The notes under the pieces are model-generated. The model was not told the origin of the DNA. It saw nothing but the letters and a program-made list of their open reading frames with translations, and made no database searches. Positions 1 through 5,103 of a stretch of 5,103 bases of DNA are shown piece after piece. Source of the stretch: an uncultured Saprospirales bacterium (GTDB lineage Bacteria > Bacteroidota > Bacteroidia > Chitinophagales > JADIYW01). How positions within the stretch are numbered: the first letter of the stretch is position 1; each line of letters opens with the position of its first letter. Made by a program: the position numbers and the translations under genes. The stretch lies in NCBI GenBank assembly GCA_938008535.1, contig CALLKF010000148.1, positions 1 to 5,103 on the forward strand. The letters are read 5' to 3'.

Positions 1-408
1 TAATTTTTCGATTGCTTCTTCTTTAGTATTTGCAATAAAAAATGAAGAAGTTGGAATATTATTTAGTTGGTAGAAAGTTTTTTGTTTTCCTTTATCTTGT
101 ATAATTTTCAAGATTTCAGGATTTGGAATAATGGTTTTCCCTTGTTGCTGAAGCTCAATTAGTTTATCGACATTGATATGTTCGATTTCCCAAGTCAGCA
201 CATCAGAAATGTCTGAAAGTTTTTGAATTTCATCAGCATCCGTAATGCTGCCAATAATATGTTTGTTAGCAATTGTACTTGCAGGACAAGTTGCGTCTCT
301 ATCTAAAATATTAATTTTTGCAGAAATTTTCGATGCATTTTCGATGAACATTTTTCCTAGTTGTCCGCCGCCGATAATGCCAATAGTTTTGGTGGTTTGC
401 GTTTGCAT
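1..408 (-). CDS. purK: PurK, N5-carboxyaminoimidazole ribonucleotide synthase, N-terminal part (cut by window edge)
   Basis: Encodes the first 136 residues of PurK, the ATP-grasp enzyme that uses ATP and bicarbonate to turn AIR into N5-CAIR in de novo purine synthesis (cytosolic). The reading frame runs unbroken to base 1, so the C-terminal two thirds lie outside the window. Seen in the translation: the N-terminal Rossmann-like glycine motif GGGQLGKM (about residues 13-20), a CPAS motif near 44, LTWEIEHIN near 76-84 (the family's T-x-E-x-E-x-V region), and NPEILKIIQDKGKQKTF near 100-116, matching the conserved QDRxxQK stretch that opens the ATP-grasp domain. I chose the ATG at 406-408 because it leaves only eight residues before the conserved beta strand. 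An in-frame ATG at 439-441 would add 11 residues but lies inside the palindrome. The partner purE is not in the window. No Shine-Dalgarno is present. Confidence 0.93.
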   Translation of the reverse strand, partial: MQTQTTKTIGIIGGGQLGKMFIENASKISAKINILDRDATCPASTIANKHIIGSITDADEIQKLSDISDVLTWEIEHINVDKLIELQQQGKTIIPNPEILKIIQDKGKQKTFYQLNNIPTSSFFIANTKEEAIEKL

Positions 409-414
409 CGATTG

Positions 415-422
415 TAAAGATA
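415..422 (-). promoter_or_regulatory. Possible -7 box of a purK promoter (weak)
   Basis: On the minus strand this reads TATCTTTA, one base off the Bacteroidota -7 consensus TAnnTTTG. It lies 7 bp before the preferred purK ATG, so a transcript from it would start at or within a few bases of the start codon and be nearly leaderless. I see no convincing -33 TTTG/TTG at the expected distance; that position falls within the palindrome at 430-449. In AT-rich DNA such a match can easily arise by chance. Confidence 0.2.
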
Positions 423-429
423 AGAAATT

Positions 430-449
430 TGTTCCGAACATTCGGAACA
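430..449. promoter_or_regulatory. 20-bp dyad between the LOG gene and purK (operator or terminator candidate)
   Basis: Two perfect 9-bp arms, TGTTCCGAA and TTCGGAACA, are separated by only CA. This is the most GC-rich and symmetric element in the only sizeable intergenic gap. Its symmetry and size fit a binding site for a dimeric repressor placed just upstream of purK. As RNA on the minus strand it can form an 8-bp stem with an ATGT loop, preceded by an A-rich run and followed by AATTTCTTATCTTT, so a weak intrinsic terminator for the upstream operon is also possible. The T tract is poor, which makes me lean slightly toward an operator. It is not the classic E. coli PurR box. Confidence 0.45.
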
Positions 450-466
450 GGATTTTTAATATTAGC

Positions 467-1048
467 TTAAGTAGTTTCCTTGGTTATCCATTTTTCTACT
501 TGTGGTGCTTTATAGTTTTTAATCTTTTCTAATAAATCAGTAATATTATCACTATGTAAGAGCATCTGCTGGTATTCTTTTTTTAAAAATTGCTTGTCAA
601 CCATCGTTTGAATTAATGCTAAAAGTGCATCGTAGAAACCATTTGTATTTAACAATGCAATTGGCTTTTTGTGCAAGCCAAGCTGCGCCCAAGTCAGCAT
701 CTCAAACAATTCTTCCATTGTGCCAAAACCGCCAGGCAACGCAATCATAGCATCTGACAATTCATTCAACAATGTTTTTCGCTGATGCATGGTTTCAACT
801 TTTATCATTTCAGTAATACCGTCGTGTGCAATTTCTTTAGTACTTAAAAAATTCGGAATTACGCCGATTACTTCACCACCGTTTTGCATGGCACCATTTG
901 CTACTGCGCCCATTAATCCAACCTTTCCACCACCAAAAACTACACCTATATTTTGTTGCGCTAAAGTTTTGCCAACCAAATAAGCTTGTTGTTCAAAGAC
1001 AGCTTCACTACCAACATTTGCACCGCAATAAATCGTTATTCTTTTCAT
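467..1048 (-). CDS. LOG-family protein (TIGR00730-type nucleotide 5'-monophosphate phosphoribohydrolase)
   Basis: A complete 193-residue cytosolic protein of the LOG (Lonely Guy) / lysine-decarboxylase-like Rossmann family, whose usual length is about 180-200. Characterised members hydrolyse nucleoside 5'-monophosphates such as cytokinin ribotides to the free base and ribose 5-phosphate; older annotation as lysine decarboxylase is wrong for this family. The diagnostic motif PGGFGTMEE is at residues 105-113, with the glycine-rich GGGKVGLMG at 39-47 and MHQRK at 87-91, which supplies the catalytic arginine; the active-site glutamate lies in the first motif. All expected catalytic positions are present. 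The ATG at 1046-1048 follows the cysN stop by 2 bp, so it is probably co-transcribed with the sulfate-activation genes. Its true substrate in this bacterium cannot be read from sequence, and a link to sulfate metabolism is not known to me. Confidence 0.9.
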   Translation of the reverse strand: MKRITIYCGANVGSEAVFEQQAYLVGKTLAQQNIGVVFGGGKVGLMGAVANGAMQNGGEVIGVIPNFLSTKEIAHDGITEMIKVETMHQRKTLLNELSDAMIALPGGFGTMEELFEMLTWAQLGLHKKPIALLNTNGFYDALLALIQTMVDKQFLKKEYQQMLLHSDNITDLLEKIKNYKAPQVEKWITKETT

Positions 1049-1050
1049 AG

Positions 1051-2346
1051 CTAAACAATCATACCAGCAGCAATAGTTTCGTTAGTTGCTTCATCTATTA
1101 ATATAATACTTCCTGTAATTCTATTCTTTCTATAAGAATCAAAAAACAAAGGTACTGTTGTGCGTATGGTAACTCGTCCGATATCATTCAAGCCAATTTC
1201 CACATCATCTGTAATACGTTGCAATGTATTTATGTTGAGTTTGTATTTTGCTTCTTTAATAATACACTTGCATTCTCTAGAAGTATGACGCAAGATATAC
1301 TTGCCGCGCGACACCATTTTTTTCTCGTTCATCCAGCAAAGCATCACATCAAATTCCTGTTCAACGGTTGGAACGTTATTCTCACGAACGATCATATCGC
1401 CACGCGAAATATCAATTTCATCTTCTAAAGTAATAGTTACGCTTTGTGGTGCAAATGCTTCCTGCAAATCGCCATCCATCGTAACAATAGATTTTATTTT
1501 TGAAGAGAAACCACTTGGCAATGCTTTCACTTTATCGCCAACACGGAAAACGCCACCTGCAATTCTGCCTGCGTAACCACGAAAATCGTGATAGTCATTC
1601 TTCATTGGACGAACCACATATTGTACCGGAAAACGCGCATCAATGTGATTTATATCTGAACCGATATGAATGGTTTCCAGCAAATACAATAAAGTTGGTC
1701 CTTTGTACCAATCCATATTTTCAGAACGGTTAACAACATTGTCGCCAGCCAGCGCAGAAATTGGAATAAAATGTACGTCTTTAATATCTAATTTAGAAGC
1801 AAACGCTTTGTATTCCTGTACAATTTTATTGTAGGTTTTTTCGTCCCAATCTACCAAGTCCATTTTATTGATGCAGACAATAATATGCGGAATTTGCAAC
1901 AACGACGCAATATAAGAATGGCGATATGTTTGCTCAATAATACCTTTGCGCGCATCTACCAAAATGATAGCCAAGTTTGCTGTTGACGCACCAGTAACCA
2001 TGTTTCGTGTGTATTGAATATGACCTGGTGTATCTGCAATAATAAATTTTCTTTTTGGTGTAGAAAAATATCGATAAGCAACATCGATTGTGATGCCTTG
2101 TTCGCGTTCAGCACGCAAGCCATCTGTTAGCAACGCTAAGTTTACATATTCTTCGCCACGTTTTGCAGAAGCCGCTTCAATCGCATCCATTTGATCCTGG
2201 AAAATTGATTTGCTGTCGTACAATAATCTTCCGATCAAGGTCGATTTACCGTCGTCCACACTACCTGCTGTAGAGAAACGCAAAAGTTCCATATCTAAAT
2301 AACCTTTGCTGTCAAAATTTTCTATTTCTTCTACTGTTGTTGTCAT
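1051..2346 (-). CDS. cysN: CysN, sulfate adenylyltransferase large (GTPase) subunit
   Basis: A complete 431-residue GTPase subunit of ATP sulfurylase, which couples GTP hydrolysis to APS formation by CysD. It belongs to the EF-Tu/EF1A-like translation-factor GTPases. G motifs seen: P-loop GSVDDGKS at residues 28-35, switch I region QGITIDVAYRYF at 83-94, DTPGH at 105-109, NKMD at 160-163 and SAL at 197-199. EF-Tu-like beta-barrel domains 2 and 3 follow from about 237 to the end. It is shorter than E. coli CysN (about 475) and ends at the third domain, so it is not a CysN-CysC fusion; this agrees with the separate cysC gene upstream. The start is the first ATG, 2 bp after the acyltransferase stop, with no Shine-Dalgarno. 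The unusual point is that cysN is parted from its partner cysD by a membrane acyltransferase gene. G+C in sampled lines is about 40%. Confidence 0.96.
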   Translation of the reverse strand: MTTTVEEIENFDSKGYLDMELLRFSTAGSVDDGKSTLIGRLLYDSKSIFQDQMDAIEAASAKRGEEYVNLALLTDGLRAEREQGITIDVAYRYFSTPKRKFIIADTPGHIQYTRNMVTGASTANLAIILVDARKGIIEQTYRHSYIASLLQIPHIIVCINKMDLVDWDEKTYNKIVQEYKAFASKLDIKDVHFIPISALAGDNVVNRSENMDWYKGPTLLYLLETIHIGSDINHIDARFPVQYVVRPMKNDYHDFRGYAGRIAGGVFRVGDKVKALPSGFSSKIKSIVTMDGDLQEAFAPQSVTITLEDEIDISRGDMIVRENNVPTVEQEFDVMLCWMNEKKMVSRGKYILRHTSRECKCIIKEAKYKLNINTLQRITDDVEIGLNDIGRVTIRTTVPLFFDSYRKNRITGSIILIDEATNETIAAGMIV

Positions 2347-2348
2347 GA

Positions 2349-3527
2349 TTAATTTTTAGTTTTTATAAAAGCAAACAAGTTTTTTTCTTTTAATTTTAAA
2401 AATGGTTTTTCAAAAAACTCATAAGATACTATTGCAATGATTAAGGTTCCTACATACGAACAGAAATAAAATGAGTACATATTGAATGCATTATATTTTT
2501 TCAACAACACATAAGCCAACGGAATTACCATAGAATGATACATGTAAATTCCATACGTTACTTGTCCTAAGTAAGAAAATATTTTATTATCTAAGATTGG
2601 AATTGGCTTACCGAAAACAATAATACACAGAATAACATACATGTATAGAATGGCTAAAACATCTTGTGTAAAAATTCCAGTCAGCAATAAAACAATGATT
2701 AATGCAGTGGCTAAATATGCTCTTGGTACGGTGCAATATTTTTGCAGCACATCCATATTATTGATCACCATATACGCGCCAAAACCACCTGCACACATAC
2801 AACTAATTCTATTTAAATACATGGAAAACACAGCAAACGTTGATAGTTTGGACAAAAGACCGCTGTGTAAAACATATTTACTAACGACTAAAGCCAAAAT
2901 AGCGAGTGCATATATCGCAAAATATAATAGAAAGACTTTTGTAATTCCTTTTTTTTCGTTTTTAGATTTATTTAAAACAAATGGCCAAAACAAATAGAAA
3001 AATTCTTCTACACCAATGCTCCAAGTAAAGGTCGCGTAAGTTGCGATGCCGTCAATAATAGATGCAATTGAATAGGTAAATTGCGGCAAGAACAACATGC
3101 TTACTATAAAATAATTATTTTCAGAAAGCAGCATTCCGTGTTTGGATGGATGTTGTTGTACAAAGAAAAATGCTTTATGTAATGGTTCTAAAATTGCAAG
3201 ATTTGGTAAGATTTTCCAGTAGATAATGATAGTTAAATAATACAAAGGCCAAATGCGCAGAATTCTGCTTTTGTAAAATTTTTTATAGCTGATGCTACCG
3301 TTTTTTTTCTTTTCGAGTAATAAAAAGTAAGAAATTAAAAATCCACTGATCACAAAGAAAAACGAAACCAAAACCGGACCAATATCACGTAATAATTTTG
3401 ATTTTTCGAGTAAGGTATTTTCAAAAATATAACCACGATATAATTCAACATGTATCAATATTACTATCAACGCGAAAAAGAATCGCATAGTATTTAGTGA
3501 ATAGAAATAATGTCTTTTTTCTTGCAT
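2349..3527 (-). CDS. Integral-membrane acyltransferase, OafA/acyltransferase-3 family
   Basis: A 392-residue multi-pass membrane protein of the acyltransferase-3 family (PF01757), whose members transfer acetyl or other acyl groups to surface polysaccharides, peptidoglycan, lipids or small molecules. Family hallmarks: N-terminal LNTMRFFFALIVILIH at 11-26 with the conserved histidine H26; FFVISGFLIS at 56-65; FYKSRILRIWPLYYL at 84-98 with the conserved arginines; TWSIGVEEFFYLFWP at 168-182; GQVTYGIYMYHS at 321-332; and YEFFEKPFLKLK at 369-380. About ten hydrophobic segments are visible. There is no periplasmic SGNH extension, so it is the short form of the family. The acceptor is not predictable. 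It starts 5 bp after cysD and ends 2 bp before cysN. Sampled lines have only about 27% G+C against about 40% for cysD and cysN, suggesting separate origin. In a PAPS-producing operon, a role in decorating a surface glycan or lipid is a reasonable inference. Confidence 0.9.
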   Translation of the reverse strand: MQEKRHYFYSLNTMRFFFALIVILIHVELYRGYIFENTLLEKSKLLRDIGPVLVSFFFVISGFLISYFLLLEKKKNGSISYKKFYKSRILRIWPLYYLTIIIYWKILPNLAILEPLHKAFFFVQQHPSKHGMLLSENNYFIVSMLFLPQFTYSIASIIDGIATYATFTWSIGVEEFFYLFWPFVLNKSKNEKKGITKVFLLYFAIYALAILALVVSKYVLHSGLLSKLSTFAVFSMYLNRISCMCAGGFGAYMVINNMDVLQKYCTVPRAYLATALIIVLLLTGIFTQDVLAILYMYVILCIIVFGKPIPILDNKIFSYLGQVTYGIYMYHSMVIPLAYVLLKKYNAFNMYSFYFCSYVGTLIIAIVSYEFFEKPFLKLKEKNLFAFIKTKN

Positions 3528-3532
3528 ACTAT

Positions 3533-4438
3533 TTAAAAATAACCAGCTTTTTTTCTGTCTTCCATAGCTGCTTCACTACGTTTATCGTCGGCACGCGTGC
3601 CACGTTCTGTTGTTCTGCTTGCGGCAACTTCCTGAATAATATCTTCTAAAGTAGATGCTTCTGAAAACACTGCGCCAGTGCATGTAATATCACCAACTGT
3701 TCTAAATCGAACAATGCGTTCTTCAATAACTTCATTTGGTTTGTTTTGTATGAATTCCGACTCAGCATACCAAACACCATCGCGTTCAAATACTTTTCTT
3801 TTGTGTGAAAAATATAAACTTGGCATTTCAATTTGTTCCTGGAAAATATATTGCCAAACATCCATTTCTGTCCAGTTGGAAATTGGAAACACGCGGAAAT
3901 GTTCGCCAACATGTTTTCTGCCGTTAAAAATATTCCAAAGCTCAGGTCGTTGGTTTTTTGGATCCCATTGGCCAAACTCATCACGATGTGAAAAAAAGCG
4001 TTCTTTCGCTCTTGCTTTTTCTTCATCGCGACGCGCGCCACCCATTGCGCAATCGAATTTATTTTTTTCAATCGCTTCTAATAATGGAATTGTTTGCAAT
4101 GCATTTCTGCTTGCATTAAACCCTTTTTCTTCACGCACCAAACCTTTATCAATTGCTTCCTGAACAGAGGCAACCAATAAACGCAAGCCGTATTTTTTCA
4201 CCAGGTTATCTCTGTAATCCAATGCTTCATGGAAATTGTGTCCGGTATCAACATGCAATAATGTGAAAGGTACACTTGACGGATAGAAAGCTTTTAATGC
4301 AAGATGCAAAACCACAATAGAGTCTTTTCCACCTGAAAATAAAAGACATGGATTTTCAAATTGTGCTGCTACTTCGCGCAGCACATATATTGATTCTGCT
4401 TCAAGTTCTTTTAGGTGATTTAAGTGATAATCGGTCAT
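3533..4438 (-). CDS. cysD: CysD, sulfate adenylyltransferase small (catalytic) subunit
   Basis: A complete 301-residue ATP sulfurylase catalytic subunit (E. coli CysD is 302), a cytosolic enzyme of the PP-loop / PAPS-reductase-like family that adenylates sulfate to APS in complex with CysN. Seen: the PP-loop SGGKDS at residues 35-40, HVDTGHNFHE at 62-71, the conserved GGARRDEEKARAKER block at 133-147, FPISNWTEMDVWQYI at 184-198, and the C-terminal signature RTTERGTRADDKRSEAAMED at 275-294 followed by KKAGYF at the end. No key residue is missing. The ATG at 4436-4438 is the first in frame and lies 13 bp after the stop of the ORF6N-like gene; the leader is AT-rich with no Shine-Dalgarno. The partner cysN is displaced downstream by the acyltransferase gene. 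Sampled lines have about 40% G+C. Confidence 0.97.
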   Translation of the reverse strand: MTDYHLNHLKELEAESIYVLREVAAQFENPCLLFSGGKDSIVVLHLALKAFYPSSVPFTLLHVDTGHNFHEALDYRDNLVKKYGLRLLVASVQEAIDKGLVREEKGFNASRNALQTIPLLEAIEKNKFDCAMGGARRDEEKARAKERFFSHRDEFGQWDPKNQRPELWNIFNGRKHVGEHFRVFPISNWTEMDVWQYIFQEQIEMPSLYFSHKRKVFERDGVWYAESEFIQNKPNEVIEERIVRFRTVGDITCTGAVFSEASTLEDIIQEVAASRTTERGTRADDKRSEAAMEDRKKAGYF

Positions 4439-4451
4439 GATAATTTGAGAA

Positions 4452-4898
4452 TTAAGATTTTTTATTTATTTTAAAACCAATTTGAGAGTTTTCTTTTCGA
4501 TCTGAGATTAGAGACATCATTTCAACTAATTCTTCATTTCCATCAAAATGCCGAATAATACTGTAATTAAAATTATCAACAACAAAATTTTTAAAACTTT
4601 GCAATGCTTCTTGTCTAAAATAGATGGCCGCTTTTGTATTTAAATAAAATGATAATTGGATTATAGCACTTGGTTTAAATGCAACATGAGACTCGTTTAG
4701 TTCTTCAATATCATTAATAGTAAGACTTTTTCTTAGTGTACTTATATCTTCTATGGTTAAATTGAAATAAGAGTTTAATTCAAACTTATCTTTATTCAGT
4801 TCAAGAGTCTTCCTTAGTTCAAATAAATCTATATTATAATATCTTGATAAATGAATATCAAGTAATATTATACTATTTCTCAAAATTATTTGTTTCAT
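4452..4898 (-). CDS. Divergent ORF6N-domain-like protein
   Basis: A 148-residue protein with no signal peptide or membrane segment. It resembles the ORF6N domain (PF10543), a putative DNA-binding module of phage and KilA-N-type proteins that also occurs as standalone chromosomal genes in Bacteroidota. The family pattern of a short beta strand, then LLD-x-x-LSRYY (residues 12-21, typical LDxDLAELY), ELRKTLELNKDKF (27-39, typical LNEQVKRNxxRFP), YFNLTIED (44-51, typical FMFQLTxEE), and AFKPSAIIQLSFYLNTKAAI (73-92, typical AFTEQGVAMLSSVLNSxxAI) can be followed in order. The usual TEQG is replaced by KPSA, so it is divergent. The C-terminal 40 residues are not recognised. Its ATG overlaps the cysC stop as ATGA, suggesting translational coupling. 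G+C is about 24% by hand count of bases 4501-4900, far below cysD. It could be a local regulator, a domesticated phage remnant, or something unrelated to DNA binding. Confidence 0.6.
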   Translation of the reverse strand: MKQIILRNSIILLDIHLSRYYNIDLFELRKTLELNKDKFELNSYFNLTIEDISTLRKSLTINDIEELNESHVAFKPSAIIQLSFYLNTKAAIYFRQEALQSFKNFVVDNFNYSIIRHFDGNEELVEMMSLISDRKENSQIGFKINKKS

Positions 4899-4913
4899 TT
4901 CACAATAATTTTG
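4881..4913. repeat. 10-bp inverted repeat bracketing the cysC/ORF6N-like junction
   Basis: CAAAATTATT at 4881-4890 is the exact reverse complement of AATAATTTTG at 4904-4913. The 13-nt spacer holds both the cysC stop and the ORF6N-like start (ATGA). In the minus-strand mRNA this would be a 10-bp, nearly all A-U stem with the start codon in the loop; as DNA it could be a dyad operator. The match is a direct observation. Given the local AT richness, one such repeat per window by chance is plausible. Confidence 0.35.
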
Positions 4914-5103
4914 GAAATAAAGAAATTATAAATTGTTTCTATACTTTGTTCAATGGTTTGTTCTGCTGTTTTGATCTCTAGTGCAGCATTTGATGGTGCT
5001 TCGAAAGGTGCATCTAAACCTGTGAAGTTTTTAATTTCACCGTTTAACGCTTTTTTATACAAACCTTTCACATCGCGTTTAGCACATTCATCGAACGAAG
5101 CAT
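4895..5103 (-). CDS. cysC: CysC, adenylyl-sulfate (APS) kinase, C-terminal part (cut by window edge)
   Basis: Encodes the last 68 residues of APS kinase, the cytosolic P-loop kinase that phosphorylates APS to PAPS. The frame enters at the right window edge, so the P-loop and N-terminal two thirds are not visible. The remaining part has the conserved FDECAKRDVKGLYKKA stretch (family pattern LEVCExRDxKGLYKKA) and GEIKNFTGLDAPFEAP, which carries the nucleotide/APS-binding lid, followed by the usual C-terminal helix before a TGA stop at 4895-4897. The stop overlaps the next gene's ATG by 4 bp. This is a standalone CysC rather than the CysNC fusion, since cysN is a separate downstream gene ending at its third domain. 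With cysD and cysN it completes the sulfate-to-PAPS route. What lies upstream (for example cysQ, a sulfate transporter or sulfotransferases) cannot be seen. Confidence 0.93.
   Translation of the reverse strand, partial: ASFDECAKRDVKGLYKKALNGEIKNFTGLDAPFEAPSNAALEIKTAEQTIEQSIETIYNFFISKIIVK

Noticed and set aside
245..532. Plus-strand open frame of 95 residues across the purK start and the end of the LOG gene
   Set aside because: It is antisense to two conserved genes and has no domain; the dyad at 430-449 is not preceded by any credible plus-strand gene.
467..1048. Calling the LOG-family protein a lysine decarboxylase
   Set aside because: PGGFGTMEE is the LOG phosphoribohydrolase signature; the decarboxylase name is a legacy misannotation and no PLP-binding features are seen.
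1051..2346. CysN as a truncated CysN-CysC fusion
   Set aside because: The protein ends normally after the third beta-barrel domain and a separate cysC is present upstream, so nothing is missing.
2641..2997. Plus-strand open frame of 118 residues inside the acyltransferase gene
   Set aside because: Antisense to conserved membrane segments of the acyltransferase, with no family resemblance.
2949..3308. Two runs of eight T (2949-2956 and 3301-3308; A8 on the coding strand) in the acyltransferase gene as phase-variation tracts
   Set aside because: The runs encode ordinary lysine-rich stretches, the frame is intact, and runs of seven also occur in cysD. In DNA this AT-rich, eight is not long enough to claim a contingency locus without population data.
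3646..4163. Long open frames overlapping cysD on both strands (141 residues minus strand, 161 residues plus strand)
   Set aside because: Both lie wholly within a well-conserved cysD frame with intact motifs, have low-complexity unnatural composition and no recognisable domain; they are shadow frames.

Overview
All genes in this window lie on the minus strand, so the biological order runs from right to left: cysC (3' end only), an ORF6N-like gene, cysD, a membrane acyltransferase, cysN, a LOG-family gene and purK (5' part only). Coding density is very high. From cysC to the LOG gene the gaps are 13 bp or less, or a 4-bp ATGA overlap, so these six genes look like one operon. The only sizeable gap (58 bp, 409-466) lies before purK and holds a 20-bp dyad. 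No stretch of 300 bases lacks a gene, and I see no RNA gene, IS element, tRNA or CRISPR.

The AT-rich DNA, the lack of Shine-Dalgarno sequences before the starts and the family resemblance of the proteins suggest a Bacteroidota (CFB-group) bacterium. This is inference; no taxonomic marker gene is present.

The core is a sulfate-activation operon. CysD and CysN form ATP sulfurylase (sulfate + ATP -> APS) and CysC phosphorylates APS to PAPS. No PAPS reductase or sulfite reductase is visible, so the PAPS could serve sulfur assimilation or sulfation of polysaccharide or lipid. Two genes that are not part of sulfate activation are threaded into the set: a divergent ORF6N (phage/KilA-N type putative DNA-binding) gene between cysC and cysD, and an OafA-type acyltransferase between cysD and cysN. 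Both are clearly more AT-rich (about 24% and 27% G+C in lines counted by hand) than cysD and cysN (about 40%), so both look like later insertions that kept the operon's tight spacing. The acyltransferase fits a role in decorating a surface glycan alongside sulfation, but the window holds no sulfotransferase or glycosyltransferase to prove it.

Downstream, the LOG-family nucleotide phosphoribohydrolase starts 2 bp after cysN. purK, a purine-biosynthesis gene, follows after the dyad-containing gap and probably begins a separate or separately controlled unit.
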